A DNA stretch of 64,000 nt. Source: Novosphingobium sp. KA1. GTDB taxonomy: Bacteria > Pseudomonadota > Alphaproteobacteria > Sphingomonadales > Sphingomonadaceae. Below the pieces are notes generated by a model that saw only the letters and a list, made by a program, of their open reading frames with translations, was not told where the DNA came from and did not search any database. Below, piece after piece: positions 52,321 to 62,391 of this stretch. Position numbers and translations under genes: made by a program. The DNA is taken from positions 1,823,001 to 1,887,000 of the forward strand of contig NZ_CP021247.1 in the NCBI RefSeq assembly GCF_017309955.1. Direction: 5' to 3'. How positions within the stretch are numbered: position 1 is the stretch's first letter; each line of letters starts with the position of its first letter.

Positions 52321-53658
52321 TCAGTTCAATCCAAGAAACAGCCCGGCCAGCGCTGCGCTCATCAGGTTCGAAAGGCTGCCCGCGCACAGCGCCCGCACGC
52401 CGAGACGCGCGATGATCGGGCGCTGGTTGGGCGCGAGGCCGCCGGTCACCGCCATCTGGATCGCGATCGACGAGAAGTTGGCAAAGCCGCAGAGCGCAAA
52501 GGTCACGACGGCAACGGTGCGCGCGGAAAGTTCCTTCATCTGGCCAAGGTCGATGAAGGCGACAAATTCGTTGAGCACGATCTTGCTGCCGAACAGGCTG
52601 CCGGCCTGCATCGCCTCGTGCCAGTCGGGCGCGGCGAGCAGGTAGAAGACCGGGGCGAACAGATAGCCGAGCAGGCCCTGGAAGGTCACGCCGGTGAAGC
52701 CGAACAGCGCCCCGATCCAGCCGACCAGGCCATTGGCAAGCGCGATCAGCGCCACGAAGGCCAGCACCATCGCGCCGACGGCGACGGCCAGCTTCACGCC
52801 GGTCTGGGCGCCCTGCGAGGCGGCCATGATGATGTTGGCGGGCTTTTCTTCCTCGTGCTCGACCGCTTCGGGCTCGTCGACGTGGACGCCCGGAAGGTGG
52901 GTCACGTCCGCGCGGTTGAGCGCGGCGGCGGCGGCACCGGCGGGCGGCAGGGTGCCTTCATGCACGTCGGCCTCACCCTCGGTACCGTTCTCGGCAACGG
53001 GGCGCGGATCGGGCATGATCATCTTGGCCATGAAGATACCGCCCGGCGCCGACATGAAGGCGGCGGCGACGAGGTAGTCGATGCGGATGCCCATCGAGGC
53101 ATAGGCGGCCAGGATCGTGCCGGCGACGCCGGCCAGGCCCACGCTCATCACGCAGAACAGCTGCGAGGGATTGAGGGCGGCGAGATAGGGGCGGATCACC
53201 AGCGGCGCCTCGCTCTGGCCCACGAAGATGTTCGAGGCGGCGCAGAGGCTTTCGACCTTGCTGATGCCGGTGATCTTTTCGAGGCCGCCACCGATCCAGC
53301 GCACCACCAGCGGCATGATCTTGAGGTAGTAGAGGATCGAGATCAGCGAGGCGAAGAAGATGATGACCGGCAGCGCCGAGATCGCGAAGGAGTGGCCGCC
53401 GATCTCCGGGCTGGCAAGCGGCCCGAACAGGAAGTCGACACCGGCATGGGCATAACCGAGCAGGCTTTCCACGCCCGCCGCGGCGCCGCCGAGCAGGTCC
53501 TTGCCGAAAGGAACATAGAGGACAAGCGCGGCAAGACCCGCCTGAAGCGCAAAGGCGGCGCCCACCACGCGCAGGCGGATGGCCTTGCGATTCGTGGACA
53601 GAAGAAAGGCGGCGGCCATGATGAGAACGATGCCGAGCAGGCTGTAGGCGACGTGCAT
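52321..53658 (-). CDS. nupC: concentrative nucleoside transporter (CNT)
   Basis: A 445-aa inner-membrane nucleoside:cation symporter. The family core is GQSEAPLVIRPYL, with GTILAAYASMGI, GSKIVLNEFVAFIDL and GFANFSSIAIQMAVTGGLAPNQRP typical of CNTs. A charged insert of about 55 residues (around 218-275, PRPVAENG to EEKPAN) replaces a short loop. Start taken at 53658 (MHVAYSLLG), matching the family start; 53682 would add eight residues. No nucleosidase gene adjacent. Confidence 0.93.
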   Translation of the reverse strand: MHVAYSLLGIVLIMAAAFLLSTNRKAIRLRVVGAAFALQAGLAALVLYVPFGKDLLGGAAAGVESLLGYAHAGVDFLFGPLASPEIGGHSFAISALPVIIFFASLISILYYLKIMPLVVRWIGGGLEKITGISKVESLCAASNIFVGQSEAPLVIRPYLAALNPSQLFCVMSVGLAGVAGTILAAYASMGIRIDYLVAAAFMSAPGGIFMAKMIMPDPRPVAENGTEGEADVHEGTLPPAGAAAAALNRADVTHLPGVHVDEPEAVEHEEEKPANIIMAASQGAQTGVKLAVAVGAMVLAFVALIALANGLVGWIGALFGFTGVTFQGLLGYLFAPVFYLLAAPDWHEAMQAGSLFGSKIVLNEFVAFIDLGQMKELSARTVAVVTFALCGFANFSSIAIQMAVTGGLAPNQRPIIARLGVRALCAGSLSNLMSAALAGLFLGLN

Positions 53659-53760
53659 CGTCCCCGGGTCTCCAAAAAACATGCTGAATCTGTGCGCAAA
53701 CCTAGAGGCGCGCATTCGTGACGGCTAGTGCAATTGTGCCAAGCCCGTTAGAGCATCGCC

Positions 53761-54438
53761 ATGGAACCGCAAGCCCCGGCAAGCGCGCAGTCCCGCGCGA
53801 TTCTCATTCCCCGCTCGATGTTGGTCTTCACGCCCCTCTACGGCGGGCTCGTGGTCCTGGCCGGTGTGCTGGGCATCAAGATCGCCTCGCTGGGGCACTG
53901 GCCGCTGGTCGGTGACCTTGCGGTGGAGTCCGGAATCTTCGCGTTTCTGCTGCTGGTGGTGATCTCCAGCGCGGTGGCGGAGCTGCACGGCACGGTTGTC
54001 GCCAACCGGCTGGTGCGCTTTGGCTTCATCCCGCTGATCGTCTCGATGAGCCTCTTGGCGCTGGTGATCAACGTCGTTCCGCCCGCGCCGTTCTGGCAGG
54101 ACCAGGAGGCCTATGCCCGCCTGCTGGGCCAGGGCGCGCGCATGCAGTTTGCAGGGCTGGTGTCCTACGGTGTGTCGCAGACGCTCAACGTCACCGTGTT
54201 CGCGCGGCTTGCCGCCGGACGCGAGGGCGGCCTGCTGATCGTCCGCGCCTGGATCGCCAGCCTGCTCAGCCAGATCGTCGACACCCTGATCTTCATCACC
54301 ATCTCCTTTGCCGGCGTCTTGCCGCTCTGGCAGATCATGGAGGGGCAGATCATCTCGAAGGTCCTGCTCTCCACGATCATGGTGCCGCCGTTCATCTGGC
54401 TGTTCGTGAAGCTGGGTCGCAAGCTGGACGGTGTTTGA
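53761..54438 (+). CDS. queuosine-precursor transporter family protein (VUT/YhhQ)
   Basis: A 225-aa membrane protein of the VUT/YhhQ family with about six helices. SAVAELHG and the conserved ISSxxAELxG-type segment, then VSYGVSQTLNVTVFARL (with the conserved Q) and the end WLFVKLGRKLDG support this. E. coli YhhQ imports preQ0/preQ1. The family is broad, so the cargo here is inferred. Confidence 0.85.
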   Translation: MEPQAPASAQSRAILIPRSMLVFTPLYGGLVVLAGVLGIKIASLGHWPLVGDLAVESGIFAFLLLVVISSAVAELHGTVVANRLVRFGFIPLIVSMSLLALVINVVPPAPFWQDQEAYARLLGQGARMQFAGLVSYGVSQTLNVTVFARLAAGREGGLLIVRAWIASLLSQIVDTLIFITISFAGVLPLWQIMEGQIISKVLLSTIMVPPFIWLFVKLGRKLDGV

Positions 54439-54515
54439 GCAAACCCCGCGAAATAATCGGTCTTCCGAGGCCGGAAACGGGTTTTAATTCCGCGCAAGGG
54501 GTCTAAAGCGCGCCC

Positions 54516-55415
54516 ATGCCGAATCCTCACGATCCCGCCATGCTCTCGAAGGCCGAGACGCTCGTCGATGCGCTGCCCTACATGCAGCGTTATGCCGGTC
54601 GCACGTTTGTCGTGAAATACGGCGGCCATGCCATGGGCGATCCCGAACTCGCGCGCGATTTCGCCGAGGACGTGGTGCTGCTCAAGGCGGTGGGGATCAA
54701 CCCCGTGGTCGTTCACGGCGGCGGTCCGCAGATCGGCGCCATGCTCAAGACCATGGGTGTCGAATCGCGCTTCGTGGATGGTCTGCGCGTCACCGACAAG
54801 GAGACCGCCAAGGTCGCCGAGATGGTGCTTTCGGGCGTGATCAACAAGGAAATCGTCGGCTGGATCAGCGAAGCCGGTGGCAAGGCCATGGGCATTTCCG
54901 GCAAGGACGGCGGTCTCGTCACCGCCTCCAAGGTCCAGCGCACCGCCAAGGACCCGGACAGCAATATCGAGCGCGTGGTCGACCTCGGTTTCGTGGGCGA
55001 GCCCGCGAAGATCGACACCAGCGTGATCGAGACGATCTCGGCCGCCGGCATGATCCCGGTGATCGCCCCGATCGCGCCGGGCGAGGACGGGGCGACCTAC
55101 AACATCAACGCCGACACCATGGCCGGCGCCATTGCCGCCGCGCTGGGCGCCGCGCGGCTGTTCCTGCTGACCGACGTGCACGGCGTGCTCGACAAGCAGG
55201 GCGAACTGCTGACCGATCTCACGCCCGCCGATATCAAGGTACTCCAGCAGGACGGCACGATTTCCGGCGGCATGATCCCCAAGCTCGAAACCTGCGTCCA
55301 TGCGGTGGAAGCGGGCTGCGAGGCGGCGGTCGTGCTTGACGGGCGGGTTTCCCATGCCATGTTGCTGGAAATATTCACGCAGGAAGGCGCCGGTACGTTG
55401 ATCCGGGCCGGGTAA
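54516..55415 (+). CDS. argB: acetylglutamate kinase
   Basis: A 299-aa amino-acid kinase that phosphorylates N-acetylglutamate in arginine synthesis. VKYGGHAMG is the phosphate-binding loop, followed by [22 protein letters not shown] and the sensor region [27 protein letters not shown] lies near the end. The length (about 300) fits the arginine-sensitive hexameric type, which carries an N-terminal helix as here. Other arg genes are not adjacent. Confidence 0.97.
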   Translation: MPNPHDPAMLSKAETLVDALPYMQRYAGRTFVVKYGGHAMGDPELARDFAEDVVLLKAVGINPVVVHGGGPQIGAMLKTMGVESRFVDGLRVTDKETAKVAEMVLSGVINKEIVGWISEAGGKAMGISGKDGGLVTASKVQRTAKDPDSNIERVVDLGFVGEPAKIDTSVIETISAAGMIPVIAPIAPGEDGATYNINADTMAGAIAAALGAARLFLLTDVHGVLDKQGELLTDLTPADIKVLQQDGTISGGMIPKLETCVHAVEAGCEAAVVLDGRVSHAMLLEIFTQEGAGTLIRAG

Positions 55416-55417
55416 GA

Positions 55418-55566
55418 GTCTGATTGAAAATTCGCCCCAAAGGCGAATTTTGGTTCGGCACCAGCCCTCTCCCCCACCCTGCCACCCACAGGGTCCTATC
55501 GCCGGGTGGCAGGGTGGGGGAGAGGGCTGGTGCCGAACGATCCGAAACGATAGTTTCGGATCAGAC
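55418..55566. repeat. dispersed hairpin repeat, family C copy 2
   Basis: About 150 bp that folds on itself: cggcaccagccctctccccc pairs with gggggagagggctggtgccg across a gccacc/ggtggc centre. Opposite orientation to 41048-41196. Just downstream of argB, where it may also end transcription. Confidence 0.9.
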
Positions 55567-55619
55567 CTAAGCCACCTGCAGCGGGGGGACATTCCGGCAG
55601 AAAGGCCCTTTCGATTACA

Positions 55620-56186
55620 ATGCGTACCAGTTTCCTTCTCGCCCCGGTTCTCTCCGTTTCGGCTTTCGCGCTTCTGCTCGCGGGCTGCAGCAAGGAGCCG
55701 GACGCCCAGCCCAGCGGCGCGGCGAGCATGGAAGCGAGCGAGGCGGCTGCGGTCACCGACGATACGCCCAGCGACAGCGCGACCGCTGCGGCCAATGCCG
55801 ATGCCGATGCCGTCGCCAAGCTCGACCTCGAAGCGCTGAACGAACGCCGCGATCCGGAACGCCTGCTGCGCTTCTACACCAATGCCCTGCGCGTGGGTGA
55901 CTGGGCGGATGCCGCCCGCGCCTGGAGCCTCGACGCGCAGATGACCCCGGAGAAGCTGGCGAAGGAATTCGGCGGCGATGCCGGTCCGAAGATCGCGGTG
56001 GGCAAGGGCGACATGGAAGGCGCCGCCGGATCGCTCTATTACGAGGCGCCGCTGGTGATTGACTTCGCCGATGGTCGCCCTTCGCGCCGGGGCACTATTG
56101 TCCTGCGCCGCGTCAACGACGTGCCGGGGGCGAGCGCCGAGCAGCTCACCTGGCGGATCGAGCGCAGTTCCACGCTGCCGCAATAG
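55620..56186 (+). CDS. lipoprotein of unknown function
   Basis: A 188-aa lipoprotein. The lipobox LLAGC (Cys at about 23) follows a signal peptide; an Ala/Ser/Asp-rich linker runs to about residue 65; the C-terminal domain (LLRFYTNALRVGDWADAARAW...IVLRRVNDVPGAS) resembles small alpha-beta domains in the NTF2-like class but no family is certain. The neighbour at 57564 has a similar layout, though not obviously related. Confidence 0.8.
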   Translation: MRTSFLLAPVLSVSAFALLLAGCSKEPDAQPSGAASMEASEAAAVTDDTPSDSATAAANADADAVAKLDLEALNERRDPERLLRFYTNALRVGDWADAARAWSLDAQMTPEKLAKEFGGDAGPKIAVGKGDMEGAAGSLYYEAPLVIDFADGRPSRRGTIVLRRVNDVPGASAEQLTWRIERSSTLPQ

Positions 56187-56356
56187 CATGGCGTGAGGCG
56201 CGCCGGGCATTCCGGCCTTGGCCTTTGGCCCTTGGCCCTTGGTCGATGCCTATCCGTCCATCGTGGACGTGCCCTTGCCCCGGCGCCCGCCATTCGGCTA
56301 TCAGCGCCTGAGAAAGTGCTGGAAAGTCCGCCGCTCGCGGGCCTGAACGCATCCCT

Positions 56357-56671
56357 ATGGATTTCAAGGAGCCGGCGTTGCTGTTCCTCACCCTCTACCA
56401 GATAATCGACTACCTGATCAGCATCATCCTCTTTGTGGTGATCGTGCAGTTCGTGCTGGGCCTGCTGATCGCGTTCAACGTGGTCAACATGCACAACCAG
56501 TTCGTTTCTGCGGTGTGGACCGCGCTCAACGCGATCCTCGAGCCGATGCTGCGGCCGATCCGCCGGATCATGCCGAACACCTCGCCGATCGACTTCTCGC
56601 CGATGGCGCTGATCATTGGCCTGACGATCGTGCAGATCATCGTCGGCAACCTTGCAAGGGCCTATTACTGA
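56357..56671 (+). CDS. YggT-family membrane protein
   Basis: A 104-aa protein with two hydrophobic helices and the YggT pattern ([16 protein letters not shown], then [31 protein letters not shown]). YggT proteins are linked to cell-division or osmotic stress. Its TGA overlaps the folD ATG by one base. Confidence 0.93.
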   Translation: MDFKEPALLFLTLYQIIDYLISIILFVVIVQFVLGLLIAFNVVNMHNQFVSAVWTALNAILEPMLRPIRRIMPNTSPIDFSPMALIIGLTIVQIIVGNLARAYY

Positions 56672-57567
56672 TGACGCAGGCAAGCATCATTGACGGCAAG
56701 GCCTTTGCCGAAGGCCTGCGCGCGCGGGTCGGCACCGCCGCCGTCGGCTTCGAGGCGCGCACCGGTCGCAAGCCCGGCCTCGCCGTGGTGCTGGTGGGCG
56801 AAGACCCGGCCAGCCAGGTCTATGTCCGCAACAAGGGCAAGCAGACCCTCGCCGCCGGCATGGCCAGTTTCGAACACAAGCTGCCCGCCGACACCGCCGA
56901 GGCGGACCTCCTGGCGCTGGTGCGCGAACTGAACGAGGATCCGCGCGTCGACGGCATTCTTGTCCAGCTGCCGCTGCCTGCGCACATGAACGAGCAGAAG
57001 GTGATCGCCACGATCAACCCCGACAAGGACGTGGACGGTTTCCATGTCGTCAATGTCGGGCGTCTCGCCACCGGCCTGCCGGGCTTCGTGCCCTGCACGC
57101 CGCTGGGCTGCGTGATGCTGCTGAAGGACAAGCTCGGCTCGCTCTCGGGTCTCGACGCCGTGGTGATCGGCCGCTCGAACATCGTCGGCAAGCCGATGGC
57201 GCAGCTGCTGATCGCGGAGAGCTGCACCGTCACCGTCGCCCACAGCCGCACCAGGGACCTGCCCGAGGTCGTCCGCCGCGCCGACATCGTGGTGGCCGCG
57301 GTCGGACGTCCGGAAATGGTCAAGGGTGACTGGCTGAAGCCGGGTGCCACCGTGATCGACGTGGGCATCAACCGCGTCCCCGCGGCCGAGGAAGGCAAGA
57401 CCAGGCTGGTGGGCGACGTCGATTTTGCCTCGGCTTGCGAGGTCGCCGGCGCGATCACCCCGGTTCCCGGCGGCGTCGGCCCGATGACGATCGCGGTGCT
57501 GCTGCGCAACACCATTGTTGCCGCCCATCGCAACGCCGGTCTCGACTTCGACGAGAGCGCGCTTTGA
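56671..57567 (+). CDS. folD: methylenetetrahydrofolate dehydrogenase/cyclohydrolase
   Basis: A 298-aa bifunctional enzyme of one-carbon metabolism that interconverts 5,10-methylene- and 10-formyl-[19 protein letters not shown] carries the Tyr/Lys active site (Y-x3-K), [18 protein letters not shown] is the family signature and [16 protein letters not shown] is the NADP-binding loop. Length matches the family (about 290). Translationally coupled to yggT. Confidence 0.97.
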   Translation: MTQASIIDGKAFAEGLRARVGTAAVGFEARTGRKPGLAVVLVGEDPASQVYVRNKGKQTLAAGMASFEHKLPADTAEADLLALVRELNEDPRVDGILVQLPLPAHMNEQKVIATINPDKDVDGFHVVNVGRLATGLPGFVPCTPLGCVMLLKDKLGSLSGLDAVVIGRSNIVGKPMAQLLIAESCTVTVAHSRTRDLPEVVRRADIVVAAVGRPEMVKGDWLKPGATVIDVGINRVPAAEEGKTRLVGDVDFASACEVAGAITPVPGGVGPMTIAVLLRNTIVAAHRNAGLDFDESAL

Positions 57568-58265
57568 TCCTGCGCCGGGTTCTCGCGGGAGCAGCGGTGC
57601 TGGCGCTGGTGGCGACACCGGCGCTGGCGCGCCGCCCCGAGCGGGCGCCCGGCGTCGGCACGGCCAACCCCAGCGCGCTGATCGCGGCGGAGATCGCCTT
57701 CGCCCGTCTGGCGCGCGAGAAGGGGCAGTGGACCGCCTTTCGCGAAACCGCCGCCGAAGACGCGGTGATGTTTGTGCCCGAGCCCGTCCGCGCGCAGCAA
57801 TGGCTGGGTGGCCGCAAGGACCCGCCCACCGCCGTGCAGTGGCAGGCGGCGCAAGTCTGGATGAGCTGCGACGGCACCCTGGGGGTCACCAAGGGGGCGT
57901 GGCAGCGGCCGGACGGGACGGTCGGCTATTTCACCACGATCTGGCAGAAGCGCTGGAAAAAGAGCGATTACCGCTGGGTGCTCGATCAGGGCGACACGCT
58001 GGCGCAGCCGCTGCCGGACAGCGACATGCTCTCCGCCTCGGTGGCCGATTGCCCCCGGGGCGGCCCGCGTCCGCAGATGGAGCGCCCCGAACCCGCCAAG
58101 GGGGCCCCGGGCATGGCCGGAGAAGGGCGCTCCGACGACGGCACGCTCACATGGTCGTACCGCGTCGGTGCCGACCAGTCCCGCTCGCTTGTCGTCTCGC
58201 TGATGAAGAACGGCACCATGACCGAAGTGATGCGCAGCGACGTCGCCGCGCCGAAGGCCCCGTAA
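57564..58265 (+). CDS. secreted hypothetical protein
   Basis: A 233-aa protein with a signal peptide ([15 protein letters not shown]). The mature part ([46 protein letters not shown]) is typical of NTF2-like/SnoaL-like periplasmic proteins of the sphingomonads. The only plausible starts are TTG at 57564, which overlaps the folD stop (TTGA), or CTG soon after. Probably the same transcript as yggT-folD-marC. Confidence 0.75.
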   Translation: MILRRVLAGAAVLALVATPALARRPERAPGVGTANPSALIAAEIAFARLAREKGQWTAFRETAAEDAVMFVPEPVRAQQWLGGRKDPPTAVQWQAAQVWMSCDGTLGVTKGAWQRPDGTVGYFTTIWQKRWKKSDYRWVLDQGDTLAQPLPDSDMLSASVADCPRGGPRPQMERPEPAKGAPGMAGEGRSDDGTLTWSYRVGADQSRSLVVSLMKNGTMTEVMRSDVAAPKAP

Positions 58266-58269
58266 ACAT

Positions 58270-58902
58270 ATGTACGAAATCTTTCTCAGCGCCTTCGTCA
58301 CGCTTTTCGTGGTGATCGACCCGCCCGGCTGCGCGCCGATCTACGCCGGTCTTTCGGCCGAGGCGAACCGCTCGCAGGCGATCTCGATGGCGGCCCGCGC
58401 CTGCCTGATCGCGGCGGCCATCCTCGTGGTCTTTGCCCTGTTCGGCGCACGCCTGCTGGGCGCGCTGCACATCGAACTCAATGCCTTCCGCATTGCGGGC
58501 GGCATCATGCTGTTCATGATTGCCATCGACATGGTCTTCGAAAAGCGCACCCAGCGCCGCGAGGAACGGGCCGAGAAGATCATTGCCCATAACATGGAAA
58601 CCCCCGAGGTCGATGACGTCTCGGTGTTCCCGATGGCGATGCCGATGCTGGCGGGACCGGGGTCGATCGCCACGATCATGCTGCTCACCTCACGCGCGCA
58701 CGGCATGGAAGAGACCCTGGCGATCCTTGCCGCGATGGTCGCAGTGATGGTGCTGAGCTTCGCCGCGCTCGCCGCTGCCGGTCCGCTGATGCGGGTGCTT
58801 GGGGACAAGGTGGAGGCGGTGATTACGCGTCTGCTCGGCGTGTTGCTGGCGGCTCTGGCTGCGCAGTATGTGATCGACGGTGTGAAGGCCGTTTTGCTTT
58901 AA
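58270..58902 (+). CDS. MarC-family membrane protein
   Basis: A 210-aa protein with six predicted helices. VTLFVVIDPPGCAPIYAGL near the N-terminus, AFRIAGGIMLFMIAIDM and AMPMLAGPGSIATIMLL are MarC-family (PF01914) signatures. Despite the name, a role in antibiotic resistance is not supported; function unknown. It starts 4 bases after the upstream gene. Confidence 0.92.
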   Translation: MYEIFLSAFVTLFVVIDPPGCAPIYAGLSAEANRSQAISMAARACLIAAAILVVFALFGARLLGALHIELNAFRIAGGIMLFMIAIDMVFEKRTQRREERAEKIIAHNMETPEVDDVSVFPMAMPMLAGPGSIATIMLLTSRAHGMEETLAILAAMVAVMVLSFAALAAAGPLMRVLGDKVEAVITRLLGVLLAALAAQYVIDGVKAVLL

Positions 58903-58927
58903 GAATTGAAGAGGAAGTCCTGGGGGA

Positions 58928-59093
58928 TGATCCCCCAGACCCTCGAAACGTCTTTGTTGCGCGCCACCTAAGCGTAGTGCGCTCCTTGCGGCGCAGCCAC
59001 TATGTCTCCCGACGTAAGCCATGAGCGCGAAACGGGTAGTGCAGGGCACCACGAAGACGGTATCGGGGGTGCAGGGGGGCTATGCTCCCCTGC
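58928..59093. repeat. dispersed repeat, family B copy 3 (inverted)
   Basis: Inverted relative to the copies at 36165 and 52131; the hairpin end gcagggg...ccccctgc is here at the right. It separates the convergent marC and wecC genes. Confidence 0.88.
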
Positions 59094-59111
59094 TTTATCC
59101 CTTGTCCTTCT

Positions 59112-60413
59112 TCAACCAGCCAAAGCCAGCTTCGCCGCTTCTTCCCGCACCACGCGCGGCTGATCCGGCCAGATGCCGCGCGTGTCGTAGACCAGCTTGT
59201 CCGCACGCTCGGCCAGCGGGACCACGCGGAACACGTCGTGGTCGACCAGCACGATCAGGATCTCGCAGGTCTCCAGCGCATCGTCGATGTCGATCTGCAC
59301 GGCGCCGGTATCGGTGAATTCGATGGGAAGCTGCGCGGCGTAAGGCTCCACCACGTGGATGCGGCTGCCGAACTTGCGGGCGAGGCGGCTGGTGACGAAG
59401 CGGGCCGGGCTCTCGCGGAAGTCGTCGATGTTGGCCTTGAAGGCAAGGCCTAGGCAGGCGACTTTTGCGTGCGGATCGGCTTCCAGCAACGCCTCGGCCT
59501 TGGCGATCACGTGGTGCATCTTGTGATCGTTGACGCCGCGCGCGGTGCGGATCAGCGGGGTCTCGTCGGGGGCGCCGTGGACGATGAACCAGGGATCGAC
59601 GGCGATGCAGTGGCCGCCGACGCCGGGGCCGGGGGTCAGGATGTTTACGCGCGGGTGGCGGTTGGCGAGGCGGATGACTTCCCACACGTCCAGCCCCATG
59701 CGGTCCGCCACCATCGACAGTTCGTTGGCGAAGGCGATGTTGACGTCGCGGTAGGCGTTCTCGACAAGCTTGGTCATCTCGGCCGAGCGGGCATCGGTGG
59801 TCACGCATTCGCCGCGCACGAAGCGCTTGTAGAAGGCCAGCGCCTTGCGCGCGCAGCGCGGGGTGATTCCGCCGATCGAGCGGTCGTTGTTGGTCAGTTC
59901 CTCAAGGATGCGGCCGGGCAGCACGCGTTCGGGGCAGTAGGCGATCGAGACGTCGGGCGTATCGCGCGTCAGACCGGGAATCTTCAGGTCCGGGCGCAGC
60001 TCGGCGATCAGGTCGCGCAGTTGCTCGGTAGTGCCGACCGGCGAGGTCGATTCCAGGATCACCACGTCGCCCGCCTTGAGCACCGGCGCGACCGAGCGGC
60101 CGGCGGCGAGGACATAGGAAATGTCGGGGGCGTGGTTCTTGTCGAACGGCGTTGGCACCGCGATCACGAACACGTCGGCGGGAGCGATCGCGGTGGAGGC
60201 CGAAAGCAGCCCGCGCGAGACGACGCCCTGCACAAGCCCGTCGAGATCGACTTCCTCGATATGGATTTCGCCGCGGTTGATGGTGTCGACCACCGCCTGC
60301 GAGACGTCGAGGCCCAGCACCTTGCACCCGGCGCGGGCGATCACGGCGGCGGTGGGGAGGCCGATATAGCCCAGCCCCACCACGCAGACGTCAGGCTTGT
60401 TGTCCGATTTCAC
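59112..60413 (-). CDS. wecC: UDP-N-acetyl-D-mannosamine dehydrogenase
   Basis: A 433-aa nucleotide-sugar dehydrogenase of the UDP-Glc/GDP-Man family. VVGLGYIGLPTAAVIA is the NAD site, LESTSPVGTTEQL the conserved Thr loop, SIAYCPERVLPG and GVGGHCIAVDPWF (catalytic Cys) follow. Together with wecB it makes UDP-ManNAcA. GTG at 60413 is preferred: GGAG lies 10 bases upstream and ATG is absent; TTG at 60419 is only 4 bases from it. Overlaps the wecB 3' end by 23 bases. Confidence 0.93.
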   Translation of the reverse strand: MKSDNKPDVCVVGLGYIGLPTAAVIARAGCKVLGLDVSQAVVDTINRGEIHIEEVDLDGLVQGVVSRGLLSASTAIAPADVFVIAVPTPFDKNHAPDISYVLAAGRSVAPVLKAGDVVILESTSPVGTTEQLRDLIAELRPDLKIPGLTRDTPDVSIAYCPERVLPGRILEELTNNDRSIGGITPRCARKALAFYKRFVRGECVTTDARSAEMTKLVENAYRDVNIAFANELSMVADRMGLDVWEVIRLANRHPRVNILTPGPGVGGHCIAVDPWFIVHGAPDETPLIRTARGVNDHKMHHVIAKAEALLEADPHAKVACLGLAFKANIDDFRESPARFVTSRLARKFGSRIHVVEPYAAQLPIEFTDTGAVQIDIDDALETCEILIVLVDHDVFRVVPLAERADKLVYDTRGIWPDQPRVVREEAAKLALAG

Positions 60414-61548
60414 TGGCAAGCAACTCCACGATTCGACGCGAGGACTGCCCGTCCCCGAATGGATTGTGGGCGCGCGCCATGGACTCGTATGCCATGTTAT
60501 CGTCGAGCAGGGTTGATAATTCGGTAACGATCTTGCTGGCCGTGGTTCCCACGAGTCTGGCGGTTCCCGCGGCGACGCCTTCGGGCCGTTCGGTGGTCTC
60601 GCGCATGACCAGCACCGGCTTGCCCAGCGCGGGGGCCTCTTCCTGCACGCCGCCCGAATCGGTCAGCATGATCTCGGCGATGGAGATCAGGCGGGCGAAG
60701 TGCGGATAGTCGAGCGGCTCGATCAGGGCGACGTTGTCCAGCCCCGAGAGGCGCTCGTTCATTACCTTGCGCACGTTGGGGTTGAGGTGGACGGGGAAGA
60801 TCACCGCCACGTCGGGCCGCGCGGCGATCTCGCGGATGGCCTGGGCAATCTGCTCCATGCCCTCGCCGAAGTTTTCGCGCCGGTGGCTGGTGACGCCGAT
60901 GATCCGCTTGCCGGCAAAGCGCGCTTCCAGATCGGCCAGCCCAGCGGCGAGTTCGGGCTGGCGCTCGATTTCGGCGACCACCCAGTGCAGCGCGTCGATT
61001 ACCGTATTGCCGGTGACGTGGACGCGCGCGGGATCGACATTCTCGCGCAGCAGCGCGGCCTCGGAGGTTTCGGTCGGCGCGAAGTGCAGGCTGGCCATGG
61101 CGCCGATGATCTTGCGGTTCACTTCCTCGGGCCAGGGGTGGTGGATATTGCCCGAGCGCAGCCCCGCCTCGACATGATCGACCGGCAGCTTGCGGTAATA
61201 GGCGGCGAGCGCTCCCGCCATGGCGGTTGCGGTATCGCCCTGCACGATCACGCGGTCGGGCTTCACCGCGTCCATCACTTTGCCGAGGCCGGTGAGCAGG
61301 TTGGCGGTCAGCGCGTCCAGCGTCTGGTCCGGCTGCATCACGTCGAGATCGTGATCGGGCACGATCCCGGCGATCTCCAGCACCTGATCGAGCATCTGGC
61401 GGTGCTGCGCGGAGACGCAGACCACGCATTCGAAGCGCGGATCGGCCTTCAGCGCATGGACCAGCGGGAACAGCTTGATCGCCTCGGGCCGGGTGCCGAA
61501 GACGAGGAGGATGCGGGCGGGAGCGGATTCGGTCATCGCCAAGGCCAT
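60391..61548 (-). CDS. wecB: UDP-N-acetylglucosamine 2-epimerase (non-hydrolysing)
   Basis: A 385-aa enzyme that makes UDP-ManNAc from UDP-GlcNAc. [15 protein letters not shown] near the start, [25 protein letters not shown] and [12 protein letters not shown] plus [22 protein letters not shown] are all family landmarks. The start is ATG 61548 or 61536, with no strong ribosome site for either. With wecC it feeds an exopolysaccharide or O-antigen containing ManNAcA; no glycosyltransferase is in the window. Confidence 0.96.
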   Translation of the reverse strand: MALAMTESAPARILLVFGTRPEAIKLFPLVHALKADPRFECVVCVSAQHRQMLDQVLEIAGIVPDHDLDVMQPDQTLDALTANLLTGLGKVMDAVKPDRVIVQGDTATAMAGALAAYYRKLPVDHVEAGLRSGNIHHPWPEEVNRKIIGAMASLHFAPTETSEAALLRENVDPARVHVTGNTVIDALHWVVAEIERQPELAAGLADLEARFAGKRIIGVTSHRRENFGEGMEQIAQAIREIAARPDVAVIFPVHLNPNVRKVMNERLSGLDNVALIEPLDYPHFARLISIAEIMLTDSGGVQEEAPALGKPVLVMRETTERPEGVAAGTARLVGTTASKIVTELSTLLDDNMAYESMARAHNPFGDGQSSRRIVELLASEIGQQA

Positions 61549-61655
61549 ACCAGAGCCGGGGTAATGCCGAAGTTAAAACCGAAGCGGCGCGGCATTCGTG
61601 GACAATATCGCAGGCCGCCCTTGCCTCGCCCGGTTCCATCGGCAATCAGTTCGCC

Positions 61656-62210
61656 ATGTCTATCCTCAGCGACAAGTGGATCCGCGAGCAGGCGCTCGAA
61701 CACGGAATGATCGAGCCCTTCGTCGAGGCCCAGCGCCGCGACGGGTGCATTTCCTACGGCCTCTCGTCCTACGGCTATGACGCGCGCGTCGCGCCGGAGT
61801 TCAAGATCTTCACCAATGTCGATTCGGCGGTGGTCGATCCCAAGGACTTCGCCAGCAATTCCTTCGTGGACCGCGAGACCGACGTCTGCGTGATCCCGCC
61901 CAACTCCTTCGCGCTTGCCCGCACGGTCGAATACTTCCGCGTGCCGCGCGACGTGCTGGTGATCTGCCTTGGCAAGAGCACGTATGCGCGCTGCGGGATC
62001 ATCGTGAACGTCACCCCGCTCGAACCGGGCTGGGAAGGGCACGTGACGCTGGAATTCTCCAACACCACGCCGCTGCCGGCCAAGATCTACGCCAACGAAG
62101 GTGCGTGCCAGTTCCTGTTCCTCAAGGGCAACGAGCCCTGCGAGACCAGCTATGCCGACCGCGCGGGCAAGTACATGGGCCAGCTTGGGGTGACCTTGCC
62201 GAAGCTTTGA
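61656..62210 (+). CDS. dcd: dCTP deaminase
   Basis: A 184-aa enzyme that deaminates dCTP to d[19 protein letters not shown], the nucleotide-binding [21 protein letters not shown] and [17 protein letters not shown] (catalytic Glu) match the family, as does the end [12 protein letters not shown]. Length is typical (about 190). Divergent from wecB. Confidence 0.96.
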   Translation: MSILSDKWIREQALEHGMIEPFVEAQRRDGCISYGLSSYGYDARVAPEFKIFTNVDSAVVDPKDFASNSFVDRETDVCVIPPNSFALARTVEYFRVPRDVLVICLGKSTYARCGIIVNVTPLEPGWEGHVTLEFSNTTPLPAKIYANEGACQFLFLKGNEPCETSYADRAGKYMGQLGVTLPKL

Positions 62211-62266
62211 ACTGCGTTCCGTTGGGCTGATTCGGACCCGACGGCCTCCACTGCACAACAATCCTC

Positions 62267-62357
62267 GTCATCCCCGCGAAGGCGGGGATCCCGCTTTTCT
62301 TGGCGGGCGTGGCGAGAAGGCAAGCGGGGCCCCCGCCTTCGCGGGGGCGACGGAGTG
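62267..62357. repeat. dispersed palindromic repeat, family A copy 2
   Basis: A 91-bp element nearly identical to 28359-28447, same orientation, again between convergent genes (dcd and the enoyl-CoA hydratase gene). Confidence 0.9.
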
Positions 62358-62391
62358 AGTTTGGGCGGAGCGAGATTACGTCCTCGGCCGC

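Noticed and set aside
58270..58902. MarC as a multiple antibiotic resistance gene
   Set aside because: The name is historical; the family is not known to cause resistance, and no mar regulator is nearby.
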